A stretch of DNA of 6,965 nucleotides. Origin: DASQDN01 sp035630195. Its GTDB lineage: Bacteria > Acidobacteriota > Terriglobia > Bryobacterales > Bryobacteraceae. The notes beneath the pieces were generated by a model. It was not told where the DNA came from and made no database searches. It was given only the letters and a program-made list of their open reading frames with translations. How positions within the stretch are numbered: the stretch's first letter is position 1; the number at the start of each line of letters is the position of its first letter. A program made the translations under genes and the position numbers. The stretch spans positions 1 to 6,965 of the forward strand of contig DASQLD010000442.1 in assembly GCA_035630195.1 (NCBI GenBank), written 5' to 3'. This document shows positions 1 to 6,878 of the stretch, one piece after another.

Positions 1-111
1 CTGCCACCCGAGATTTTGAATCTCGGTCCCTGGAAAGTTCCGCTCCCCGAACGCAATCCAACCGAGACCTGCGCTTCGTATTACCTGGCAGTCGTGGCAG
101 GCTTCGCGTAG
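1..111 (+). CDS. Possible C-terminal end of an upstream gene (partial, unidentified)
   Basis: Frame 1 is open from the left edge to a TAG at 109-111 and encodes 36 residues, starting LPPEILNLGPW and ending SYYLAVVAGFA. The composition is protein-like (Leu, Pro, Gly, Val, Tyr) and about two thirds of third positions are G or C. The frame starting at base 3 is also open, to a TGA at 123-125, but it is rich in Arg and Ser and looks like a shadow. I do not recognise the family. If real, the gene ends 61 nt before the ATG preferred for the receptor and could belong to the same transcript. A 36-codon open stretch can arise by chance, so this is only a candidate. Confidence 0.3.
   Translation: MPPEILNLGPWKVPLPERNPTETCASYYLAVVAGFA
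8..26. repeat. Perfect 8-bp inverted repeat with 3-nt loop
   Basis: CCGAGATT (8-15) and AATCTCGG (19-26) are exact reverse complements around a TTG loop. No T tract follows on the plus strand, so it is not a standard intrinsic terminator. It lies inside the open frame that ends at 111. It could be a protein-binding palindrome or chance. Confidence 0.4.
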
Positions 112-121
112 CTGTGCTACG
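107..121. repeat. 6-bp inverted repeat in the leader of the receptor gene
   Basis: CGTAGC (107-112) and GCTACG (116-121) are exact reverse complements around TGT. The hairpin overlaps the TAG at 109-111 of the possible upstream frame and lies 52 nt before the ATG at 173. No T-run follows it (TTGAGTATT), so termination is unlikely. An operator or RNA leader structure is possible. I found no convincing -35/-10 pair between 60 and 172. The right arm is part of GTGCTACG (114-121), which recurs at 146-153. Confidence 0.35.
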
Positions 122-172
122 TTGAGTATTACGAATTTATGAATCGTGCTACGGAGATTGCTAGGGTGGTCT

Positions 173-2911
173 ATGTTACGTGCAACCCTGCTGATTAGCT
201 TTTTGGCTCTAAAATCACACGGCCAAACTGCCTTGACCGGCGCGCTGCAAGGAACAGTGACCGATGAACAAGGCGGAGCAATTCCGAACGTCGCCATTGA
301 ACTCTCGAGCGAATCAAGCGGCTACTCTGGTACGCAAACAGCCGACGCTACGGGATCGTTTCGCTTTCTGCGCCTAATTCCCGGTTCAGATTATCGCGTG
401 ACCGCAACGTCCTCCTCAGCCTTTGATCCATGGCGAGCCCACAGCGTATCGATCCTTTCCGGCGATGTCTCTTCTCTCAATATCGTGCTGCGCCTTGGTA
501 AGCAGTCGGAAGCCGTAAACATAGAAGCCGTTGTCACCGGAATCTCCACGGACTCCGCTGAACTGGCAACTCCCATCAACAGCCGTGCTCTCAATACACT
601 GCCCACGAATGGACGTGTTATCACACGATTCGCTCTCCTGGACTCGCGAGTCCGCAATGCAAACGCTCTCGGAGGAGATGGATCAAACCAGTATCGCCTC
701 GCGATCAATGCCAATACGTTCCGCGATTCACAGCATAGGCTAGACGGAAATACCAACTACGACACGCTCTTCAACAACATTCCTCTTCAGCGAGTGCCAC
801 TATCCGCCGTCCAGGAATTCCGAGTACTCACAAACCAGTTCACCGCCGAGCATGGCTCTACCTCATCCGGCCTCACGATCACCACGACGAAAACCGGCTC
901 CGATGCTTTACATGGAGAACTATTCTTCCTCGTTCGTCCGAGTGGGATGCAAGCACGACCACCTTTGGCCAACCTACGCATCCCAAATCAGTTGCTCCAG
1001 GAAGGCGCTTCGGTGGGTGGTCCGATCGCCAAAAACCAAACCTATTTTTTTGGAAGCTATGAACGCACGGACCAGGAACGTGGATCATTCATTTCGTCCG
1101 GGCAGCGCGGCTTTTATCTTGGCAAGTATACCGATGATCTCAGTATGGTAAAGATCGATCATCGGTGGAGCGATACGCATTGGCTCACGTTGCGTGTAAA
1201 CGGCCATCGCGACACGAACACCAATCCTAACGACCGAGTTGGAGGCTTGGTACAACCCAGCGCTGCCAATCTGAGTGTTACGCAGGCAATCGGCGTCCAG
1301 GTCACGGACACAAAGACGTGGGGCTCTCTCGTCAATGAAGTGCGCGCGGGCTATGTAAATGCAGTTCCCTCCAGTTCGTCGCCGCAAGTGGCCGGCCTTG
1401 TTGTTACACGACCCGGTTACTCCACGGAAGGCTCCGCCACCTACTCCTCAAACCGGGCAGAAGTGTATCAAGTAGCCGATCAGATCTCCTGGCAACAGGG
1501 CACTCACGTACTGAAGGCCGGAGGTGATTTCATCCGGAGGAAAGTGCGCGACAAGCAGTTTGATGTGTTGGGCGCGTATACGTTTCCGGGAGGTGCTCCG
1601 ACGGCTGACAGTCAGCCTACCCTCTACACACAACGATTCGGCGTAGCGGACCTGAGTTACGGACAGACGCAATGGGCCGGCTTCGTTCAGGACACCTGGC
1701 GCGCACATCCGAGACTGACGTTGAATCTGGGCATACGCTATGACTACCAGTCTCTCCTCGATGACTACAACAATCTTGGACCCAGAGCCTCATTTGTTTA
1801 TGACCCCAAAGGTGACGGCTCAACAATCATTCGCGGCGGTTTTGGCCTGTTCTACGATCAGCCTTTCTTCCATGGGTTGACGCAGAGATTTCTCTTGAAC
1901 GCGCCGAATGCGCCCTTCTCGACGTACTCGATTGCTCCAGGAAGTGCGGCGTTTCCCCAATACCCGTTTAGCTATCCTCCCACTACGCCGCCGCCGGGCC
2001 TGACCCTCGCGCCGCGTAATGTCGTGATCAGAGGAGACAAACTGCTTAGCCCGTACACGAGCCAGTTCACGCTCGGCTTCCAACGTCAGTTGCCGGACAA
2101 CTGGATCTTGTCTGCCGATGTGACTCGCACGCTGACGGTGAAACAATTCCTGCATTACGACCTCAACGCGGCATCGCAGTTCGTACGGGCCCAAGCCGGA
2201 CAGATGCGGACAGTGGCGGAAGCCGACCGCACCCGCCCCTTGTATGATTCCGCTCGAGGAGTTTCGATCTATCAGGGTGTGGCCATACGCGAGTTGAGAA
2301 TGACGACTAACGGGAACACTGCGAACTATCATGCCCTCACCGTCAACCTGTCACGGCGCTTCGGGGATCGCTACTTCGCCGGTGTCAGTTATAACTGGGG
2401 GTCCGCGATGAATAGCATCACTGACGATCATCTCGGCGCCAATCCGCAAGAATGGAGTGATGTGCAGCGGGCGGAACGCGCTGCCAGCGATTTTCTGCAG
2501 CGTCGGCGTTTCGTCGTGAACGGCGGCGTCCGGCTTCCATGGGCGTTTCATGTGTCCGGAGTCTTCATCGCTGCCTCCGCGCTTCCGGTCAACGCGCTGA
2601 CAGGGGTGGACAACAACGGGGATGGTTTGGTGCGAGACCGGCCTGCCGGTTTCGGCCGCAACGCCTTTGCGGGAACCCCGCAACGTCAGTTGGACCTGTC
2701 TCTCTCTCGGCAAGTAACCTTAACTGAGCGTATTCGAATGGAACTCCGCGCCGATGGCTACAATCTTCTAAATAATCAGAACTACTATGTGTTCAACACG
2801 GTGTATGGCAACGGCGCAGCCCCGGCAGCCACTTTCCTTAAGCCGGTCGGCGGCGTAGCCAATGTCGATCCCGCGCGCCAGTTCACGTTCGGCGCGAAAC
2901 TTCAATTCTGA
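173..2911 (+). CDS. Oar-like TonB-dependent outer-membrane receptor with N-terminal carboxypeptidase-regulatory-like domain
   Basis: This is an outer-membrane beta-barrel receptor of the TonB-dependent, Oar-like family. Counting from the alternative GTG at 146 (921 aa), there is a signal peptide (h-region ATLLISFLAL, likely cleavage after KSHG). A CarboxypepD_reg/Cna-B-like fold follows at about 32-118 (LQGTVTDEQGGAIPNV, then TGSFRF), then a plug at about 120-255 (SAVQEFRV, TTTKTGSDALHGELF), then the barrel to the end. Family marks include GGPIAKNQTYFFGSYE (about 291-306), LFYDQPF, the possible cation-binding loop DNNGDG (822-827), YNLLNNQNYY (872-881) and a terminal Phe typical of barrel assembly. 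Its length is at or below the usual 1,000-1,200 aa of acidobacterial members. I chose ATG 173 (912 aa) because GGTGG (165-169) precedes it and the signal peptide stays intact; GTG 146 lacks a ribosome-binding site. The ABC ATPase follows after 12 nt. Family call is firm; the ligand is unknown and no clear TonB box was seen. Confidence 0.93.
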   Translation: MLRATLLISFLALKSHGQTALTGALQGTVTDEQGGAIPNVAIELSSESSGYSGTQTADATGSFRFLRLIPGSDYRVTATSSSAFDPWRAHSVSILSGDVSSLNIVLRLGKQSEAVNIEAVVTGISTDSAELATPINSRALNTLPTNGRVITRFALLDSRVRNANALGGDGSNQYRLAINANTFRDSQHRLDGNTNYDTLFNNIPLQRVPLSAVQEFRVLTNQFTAEHGSTSSGLTITTTKTGSDALHGELFFLVRPSGMQARPPLANLRIPNQLLQEGASVGGPIAKNQTYFFGSYERTDQERGSFISSGQRGFYLGKYTDDLSMVKIDHRWSDTHWLTLRVNGHRDTNTNPNDRVGGLVQPSAANLSVTQAIGVQVTDTKTWGSLVNEVRAGYVNAVPSSSSPQVAGLVVTRPGYSTEGSATYSSNRAEVYQVADQISWQQGTHVLKAGGDFIRRKVRDKQFDVLGAYTFPGGAPTADSQPTLYTQRFGVADLSYGQTQWAGFVQDTWRAHPRLTLNLGIRYDYQSLLDDYNNLGPRASFVYDPKGDGSTIIRGGFGLFYDQPFFHGLTQRFLLNAPNAPFSTYSIAPGSAAFPQYPFSYPPTTPPPGLTLAPRNVVIRGDKLLSPYTSQFTLGFQRQLPDNWILSADVTRTLTVKQFLHYDLNAASQFVRAQAGQMRTVAEADRTRPLYDSARGVSIYQGVAIRELRMTTNGNTANYHALTVNLSRRFGDRYFAGVSYNWGSAMNSITDDHLGANPQEWSDVQRAERAASDFLQRRRFVVNGGVRLPWAFHVSGVFIAASALPVNALTGVDNNGDGLVRDRPAGFGRNAFAGTPQRQLDLSLSRQVTLTERIRMELRADGYNLLNNQNYYVFNTVYGNGAAPAATFLKPVGGVANVDPARQFTFGAKLQF

Positions 2912-2923
2912 CTAGGAACGTCA

Positions 2924-3640
2924 ATGCTCGAAGCGCGCCAACTGACCAAAGTCTATAACGGGAATACTGCTCTGCGCTCGCTCGATTTGAAGGTCGAGCC
3001 CGGAGAAGTGTTCTGCCTTCTCGGCGCTAACGGCGCAGGCAAGACGACAACGATCAATCTCTTTCTGAATTTCATCGAGCCAACCTCGGGGTCGGCGCTT
3101 GTCAATGACATTGACGTGACCTCTGCGCCGCTTGAGACCAAGAAATTCCTTGCGTACATCCCGGAACAGGTGATGCTTTATCGCAACCTGACCGGCGTCG
3201 AAAATCTCGACTACTTTGTCGCTCTAAATGGAGCTAAACGTGCCAAAACGGAGCTTCTCAAGATTCTGGCGGATGCCGGGTTGCCCCGAGAAGTCGCCGA
3301 GCGGCGTGTTCGTGATTACTCAAAAGGCATGCGTCAGAAAGTGGGTATCGCCATCGCTGCTGCAAAGGACGCGCGTGCATTGCTACTCGATGAACCTACT
3401 TCTGGACTTGATCCTAAGGCCAGCAATGAATTTTCAGAATTGCTCGCTCGACTGAGCGACAACGGCGTTGCCATCCTGATGGCCACGCATGATCTGTTCC
3501 GCGCCAAAGAGTCCGGTACGAGAGTGGGCATCATGCGCGAAGGTCGTCTGTTGCAAACATTGCGCACCAGTGAGATCAGCCACAGCGATCTGGAACAGTG
3601 GTATCTCGGTCACATGCGAACGGAGAAGGCCGCGTCGTGA
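2924..3640 (+). CDS. ABC transporter ATP-binding protein (ABC-2 / NatA-like class)
   Basis: This is the cytoplasmic ATPase subunit, 238 aa and full length, which should power the two permeases encoded just downstream. All nucleotide-binding motifs are visible: Walker A GANGAGKTT (34-42), Q-loop Gln82 in IPEQ, signature YSKGMRQK (132-139), Walker B ALLLDEP with catalytic Glu157 (152-158), D-loop SGLD (160-163) and switch His189. The KGMRQ form of the signature is common in ATPases that serve ABC-2 permeases. The short C-terminus (DLEQWYLGHM and after) has no added regulatory domain. ATG 2924 has the ribosome-binding sequence TAGGAA at 2913-2918 with 5 nt spacing, 12 nt after the receptor stop. 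Its TGA overlaps the GTG of the next gene, indicating translational coupling. The subfamily is clear; the substrate cannot be read from this subunit. Confidence 0.95.
   Translation: MLEARQLTKVYNGNTALRSLDLKVEPGEVFCLLGANGAGKTTTINLFLNFIEPTSGSALVNDIDVTSAPLETKKFLAYIPEQVMLYRNLTGVENLDYFVALNGAKRAKTELLKILADAGLPREVAERRVRDYSKGMRQKVGIAIAAAKDARALLLDEPTSGLDPKASNEFSELLARLSDNGVAILMATHDLFRAKESGTRVGIMREGRLLQTLRTSEISHSDLEQWYLGHMRTEKAAS
3622..3629 (+). promoter_or_regulatory. Ribosome-binding site deciding the GTG start of permease 1
   Basis: GGAGAAGG lies inside the end of the ATPase gene, 7 nt before GTG 3637. It supports that GTG as the start. A GTG at 3598 in the same frame would add 13 residues that only overlap the ATPase gene and are hydrophilic. 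Confidence 0.65.
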
Positions 3641-5058
3641 TCGCGACAATTGCCCGAAAAGAATTTCTGGAAATGGTTCGCGACGGACGCGCTCGCGCCG
3701 CTTCGGCTGCGGTGCTGGCAATGCTGATCGCGGCGCTGCTCATGGGCTGGAAGGAGTTTCGTGATGTTCAGACAGAGATAGAAGCCGCAAAACAGACCGT
3801 CAGGCAACAATGGCTAGCGCAGTCACCTAAGAACCCTCATCAGGCGGCGCACTACGGCACCTACGCTTTCAAACCCCGCAACCCTCTCTCGCTCGCCGAC
3901 TCCGGTATCAATCGATTTACCGGCGTCGCGTTGTTCCTGGAGCCTCATCGGCAAAATGACCTGCGATTTCGACCTGCCCAGGACGCAACCGTGCTGGAGC
4001 GTTTTGGTCAGATGACTGCATCAGCCACCCTCGAAATTCTGCTGCCTTTGGTCATCATCATGATCACCTTCGGCTCGTTTGCGGGGGAAAAGGAATCTGG
4101 GACGTTGCGACAAGTCTTGAGCGCGGGTGTGCAGCCGAGAAGCCTGGCTTGTGGCAAATTTCTCGGAGTCGGCGCGGCCTTGGCGCTGCTGCTGGCGCCG
4201 GCAACGGTGATGGGCGTAATCGTCATCTCGCCGATTACGTTGGCGTCCGGCTCGTGGGATAGTATCGCCCGCGCGGCAATACTAAGCGCGGGCTTTCTCT
4301 TGTATCTCGGCGGATGGACGTTGCTTTGTCTGTGTGTCTCCGCGTGGGCAAGCAGTTCTCGCCTAGCGCTCGTGATCCTTCTCGGCTTCTGGATCGGAAA
4401 CTGCCTGGTTGCGCCAAGAGCCATGGCTGACATCGCCGGCCGCTTCCATCCCAGCGGCTCCGCTCTAGAGAGTCACCTCAAAGTCACACGCGAAGCTCGG
4501 GAAGGTCCAGACGGACACAATCCGAATGATCCATACTGGAGGTCTCGCAAACAGGAACTCTTCAAACAGTACAAGGTATCGAACGTTGCCGATCTGCCGT
4601 TCAATTTCGACGGCCTTGTCGCTGTAGAGGCCGAGAAATATTCAACCGAAGTCTACCGCCGTCACTTCCGGGAAATCTGGTCCGTCTTTGAGCGGCAGGA
4701 TCGGGTCTATCGCGTTGGCGGTATGGCAGCCCCAATGCTTGCCATTCAGTCGCTGTCCATGGGACTAGCGAGCACGGATTTCCAGCAACAGCGTCATTTT
4801 GCCGAAGCCGCGGAAAGCTATCGCGCCCGCATGGCTCTCGATATGAACGGCTACATCATGAACCACGTCCGTTACGGCGACCGCCAAGCGCTTGCCGGCC
4901 GTGATCTATGGGAAACATTGCCCGACTTCGACTACACCATGCCTGATGTAAGGTGGGTGATTGCCAACCAGAGAGTCAGCGTTACGGCGCTGGCCGCATG
5001 GTTCGGCGCGTGCTTTATCCTGGCCGTCTGGCGGGCCGAGCGAGTAAGGCCCGTTTGA
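3637..5058 (+). CDS. ABC-2 family permease with DUF3526 domain (permease 1)
   Basis: This is an inner-membrane ABC-2 permease subunit of 473 aa. Six membrane segments are predicted by eye at about 21-38, 130-149, 178-199, 211-236, 242-262 and 447-466. The N-terminus (ARKEF) is cytoplasmic. This topology gives two large extracytoplasmic loops, 39-129 and 263-446. The cytoplasmic turn after segment 2 holds EKESGTLRQVL (151-161), typical of ABC-2 subunits that contact the ATPase. The second loop carries the DUF3526-type signature, including FDGLVAVEAEKYS (324-336), then AP-x4-Q (365-371) and STD-x4-R-x-F (379-388), ending in AESYRAR (392-398). Start GTG 3637 overlaps the ATPase stop as GTGA and has a good ribosome-binding site. 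The second permease follows after 10 nt, so the two probably form a heterodimer. Family assignment is strong; substrate and transport direction are not determined, though ABC-2 systems usually export. Confidence 0.9.
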   Translation: MIATIARKEFLEMVRDGRARAASAAVLAMLIAALLMGWKEFRDVQTEIEAAKQTVRQQWLAQSPKNPHQAAHYGTYAFKPRNPLSLADSGINRFTGVALFLEPHRQNDLRFRPAQDATVLERFGQMTASATLEILLPLVIIMITFGSFAGEKESGTLRQVLSAGVQPRSLACGKFLGVGAALALLLAPATVMGVIVISPITLASGSWDSIARAAILSAGFLLYLGGWTLLCLCVSAWASSSRLALVILLGFWIGNCLVAPRAMADIAGRFHPSGSALESHLKVTREAREGPDGHNPNDPYWRSRKQELFKQYKVSNVADLPFNFDGLVAVEAEKYSTEVYRRHFREIWSVFERQDRVYRVGGMAAPMLAIQSLSMGLASTDFQQQRHFAEAAESYRARMALDMNGYIMNHVRYGDRQALAGRDLWETLPDFDYTMPDVRWVIANQRVSVTALAAWFGACFILAVWRAERVRPV

Positions 5059-5068
5059 GGCGGGAGCA

Positions 5069-6463
5069 ATGAACTTCCGGCACATGATCTTCCATGAATG
5101 GCGCCTGCTCCGGGCTGACCGGTCCCTGTGGGTTCTGGCGATTCTAACGGTACTACTGATCGGATACGGCATTCGGAATGGACTCACGTGGGTCGAATTC
5201 CAGAAGCAAACGATCGCTGCCGCCACAGCCGAACAGAAAGCTCGCCTTGAGAATGTAAAGGAACAGCTGATCGCGCTGGAATCGTCAAACGCCAACTTCG
5301 ATCCCAATTACTTCCGCGATCCTCGCAATCCACGAGCCGTCAACAGTGTGTACGGTTACCAATGGGCTCTGCTTCCGCCTTCGGATTTGGCATCCCTTGC
5401 CATTGGTCAAAGCGACCTGCACCCCTACTACACCGCCGTGACGGCATCATCACGTCACACCTCGGCGCAACTCGACGAGCTACAGAATCCGCTGCAGTTG
5501 CTGGCTGGCCGTTTTGACCTTGCCTTTGTGGTGGTTTACCTGTTTCCGCTCCTCGTATTTGCCTTCAGCTACAACATGCTCTCCGAAGAACGCGAGAATG
5601 GCACGCTAAGCCTGGTGCTGGCGCAGCCGGCAACCCTCGGGTCGCTTCTTCTGGCGAAGTCACTGTTGCGTGTTCTCTATGTTGCGTTGATCGCAATAAC
5701 CCTCTCCGTGACTGGATTCCTGGCGGCGGGTGTCCACTGGGGCGATCAAGGCGTTGCCTTTGCGGCGTCTGCTTGGACCTTGACTGTCATTGCGTACGGC
5801 CTGGTTTGGCTCGGCATGGCTACCCTGGTGAACTCGCGTGGCTGGAGTTCCGCGGCAAACGCCATCACGCTTGCGGGGATATGGCTGGTACTGGTGGCAA
5901 TCGTTCCCTCCGTCTTAAACGTAGTCATCTCCACTATCCATCCATTACCTTCCCGTATAGCCCTTGTGGAAGCTGCCCGTGAAGCGCAGAGCAGGGCTTT
6001 GACGCGCATCGGCCAGCTGCCAGGCCCCAGCGGCTCGATCGATATGGACGAGCGCGCGCGGAGTTCGTTGATTCAGATCATCACCGCGGAAGCCGAAGTA
6101 CTTCCTGTGCTGCGCCGATTCGATGAACAACTCGAAAAGCAGCAGCAACAGGTCAAGCTTTGGAGATGGATTTCGCCCGCCATCATGACTCAGCTTGCGC
6201 TCACGGAAGTCGCCGGAACCGACGGGGAGCGATATCGGCAGTTTGTGAGTGCTACTGAACGTTTCCGGGCGCGTTGGCGCGAGTTCCTTTACCCAATATA
6301 TCCCCGAAGGTTCACATCTGCCGACATAGAACGGATTCCCCGATTCTCATTCGAAGGATCGGAACATTCACGATATTCCGCAGAAACTGCATTCGTGCTA
6401 CTCGCCGCATATGGCGTGGGCATCGTGGCATCCCTGCGATTCGCCCGCCGCAACTTCACGTAG
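5069..6463 (+). CDS. ABC-2 family permease with DUF3526-type domain (permease 2)
   Basis: This is the second inner-membrane permease, 464 aa, paralogous to the gene before it. Segments are predicted at about 18-36, 150-169, 195-220, 226-254, 263-290 and 438-457, leaving extracytoplasmic loops 37-149 and 291-437. The cytoplasmic turn after segment 2 has SEERENGTLSLVLAQPA (172-188), a classic ABC-2 motif. The second loop has SP-x4-Q (369-375) and GTD-x4-R-x-F (383-392), ending in TERFRAR (396-402), and aligns with permease 1 without gaps. A Gln-rich, probably helical stretch (LEKQQQQVKLW) precedes it. Start ATG 5069 has TGAGG at 5056-5060 with 8 nt spacing, the TGA being the stop of permease 1. 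It is the last clear gene of the block. It most likely pairs with permease 1 and the single ATPase. Confidence 0.9.
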   Translation: MNFRHMIFHEWRLLRADRSLWVLAILTVLLIGYGIRNGLTWVEFQKQTIAAATAEQKARLENVKEQLIALESSNANFDPNYFRDPRNPRAVNSVYGYQWALLPPSDLASLAIGQSDLHPYYTAVTASSRHTSAQLDELQNPLQLLAGRFDLAFVVVYLFPLLVFAFSYNMLSEERENGTLSLVLAQPATLGSLLLAKSLLRVLYVALIAITLSVTGFLAAGVHWGDQGVAFAASAWTLTVIAYGLVWLGMATLVNSRGWSSAANAITLAGIWLVLVAIVPSVLNVVISTIHPLPSRIALVEAAREAQSRALTRIGQLPGPSGSIDMDERARSSLIQIITAEAEVLPVLRRFDEQLEKQQQQVKLWRWISPAIMTQLALTEVAGTDGERYRQFVSATERFRARWREFLYPIYPRRFTSADIERIPRFSFEGSEHSRYSAETAFVLLAAYGVGIVASLRFARRNFT

Positions 6464-6477
6464 TCTCTTTGCGCTCG

Positions 6478-6508
6478 CACTCCGCAGTTGAGGGAAGCCT
6501 CGGAAGTG
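6478..6508 (+). terminator. Imperfect hairpin just after the operon (weak 3'-end candidate)
   Basis: CACT-CCG (6478-6484) pairs with CGG-A-AGTG (6501-6508) with one bulged A. A nested AGG/CCT stem closes on a GAAG loop (6491-6500), leaving a 6-nt bulge on the left side. It begins 14 nt after the stop of permease 2. No T tract follows directly (the next TTTT is at about 6525), so it is not a textbook intrinsic terminator. It may only stabilise the 3' end. Confidence 0.2.
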
Positions 6509-6712
6509 GGCATTGAGAGATGGTGTTTTCGGACCGCGACTTGCGGATGAACCTTACAAACTTGCAAAACCCTAAGGGCGATGTGATCCACGAGTAAGCG
6601 CGGTATCCAAGATCGAATCTGCTGGATTGATCGGCACGGCAGGCGCCCGTATCCTCCCTCTCCTGTTCAGCTGCCACTTTCTTTCATTTACAGTTCTCCT
6701 TTTGCCGCGAAA

Positions 6713-6723
6713 GTATTCAATAC
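6713..6723. repeat. Perfect 11-nt palindrome GTATT-C-AATAC
   Basis: Two exact 5-base arms surround a single central C. It lies between a minus-strand AAAAGGAG (6696-6703) and the right-hand end of the window. It might be an operator-like site, but arms this short occur by chance. Confidence 0.2.
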
Positions 6724-6758
6724 CGGAGCCTTTACTTTGGGGTGCACTCCACTCGAAC

Positions 6759-6776
6759 ACCGCGAACTCGCGGTTT
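6759..6776 (+). terminator. GC-rich hairpin followed by a short T run (weak)
   Basis: ACCGCG (6759-6764) pairs with CGCGGT (6769-6774) around an AACT loop, and the T run continues for only two more bases (TTT at 6774-6776). The strong stem and short T run make it a poor intrinsic terminator. It is about 300 nt beyond the last permease. Confidence 0.2.
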
Positions 6777-6878
6777 ATGCTCTGAAGGTTCCGCAAAAAA
6801 GGAAGGGGGCACGACAGGCCTTTCACCCGATAAGCGGCAGTTGGGATGGGCGCATCAGGGGCGAAGTGTTTGGTAGAA

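Larger units (their letters stand above)
6464..6878. other. Stretch without a convincing gene downstream of the transporter
   Basis: About 415 nt separate the last permease from a possible new frame at 6879. Short open frames exist on both strands: minus 6456-6677, minus 6572-6886 and plus 6737-6928. Their products are Arg/Ser-rich, overlap one another and resemble no family I know, so I treat them as chance. The stretch holds the hairpin at 6478-6508, a GTATT-C-AATAC palindrome at 6713-6723 and a GC-rich hairpin at 6759-6774. I saw no tRNA, rRNA or known riboswitch core. Confidence 0.5.

Noticed and set aside
1820..2332. 170-codon open frame on the minus strand inside the receptor gene
   Set aside because: Its product is Arg/Ser-rich with no recognisable domain, and it lies entirely antisense to well-conserved barrel sequence; it is a shadow of the receptor frame.
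3598..3636. Upstream in-frame GTG start for permease 1
   Set aside because: It would lie well inside the ATPase gene and add a hydrophilic 13-residue extension. GTG 3637 has GGAGAAGG at proper spacing and the common GTGA overlap.
4008..4433. 141-codon minus-strand frame inside permease 1
   Set aside because: It is antisense to membrane segments 2-5, which have clear family character; no start signal or domain supports it.
6608..6620. GATCGAATC, resembling the T loop of a tRNA
   Set aside because: The flanking bases do not pair into a T arm and no acceptor, D or anticodon arm can be built around it.
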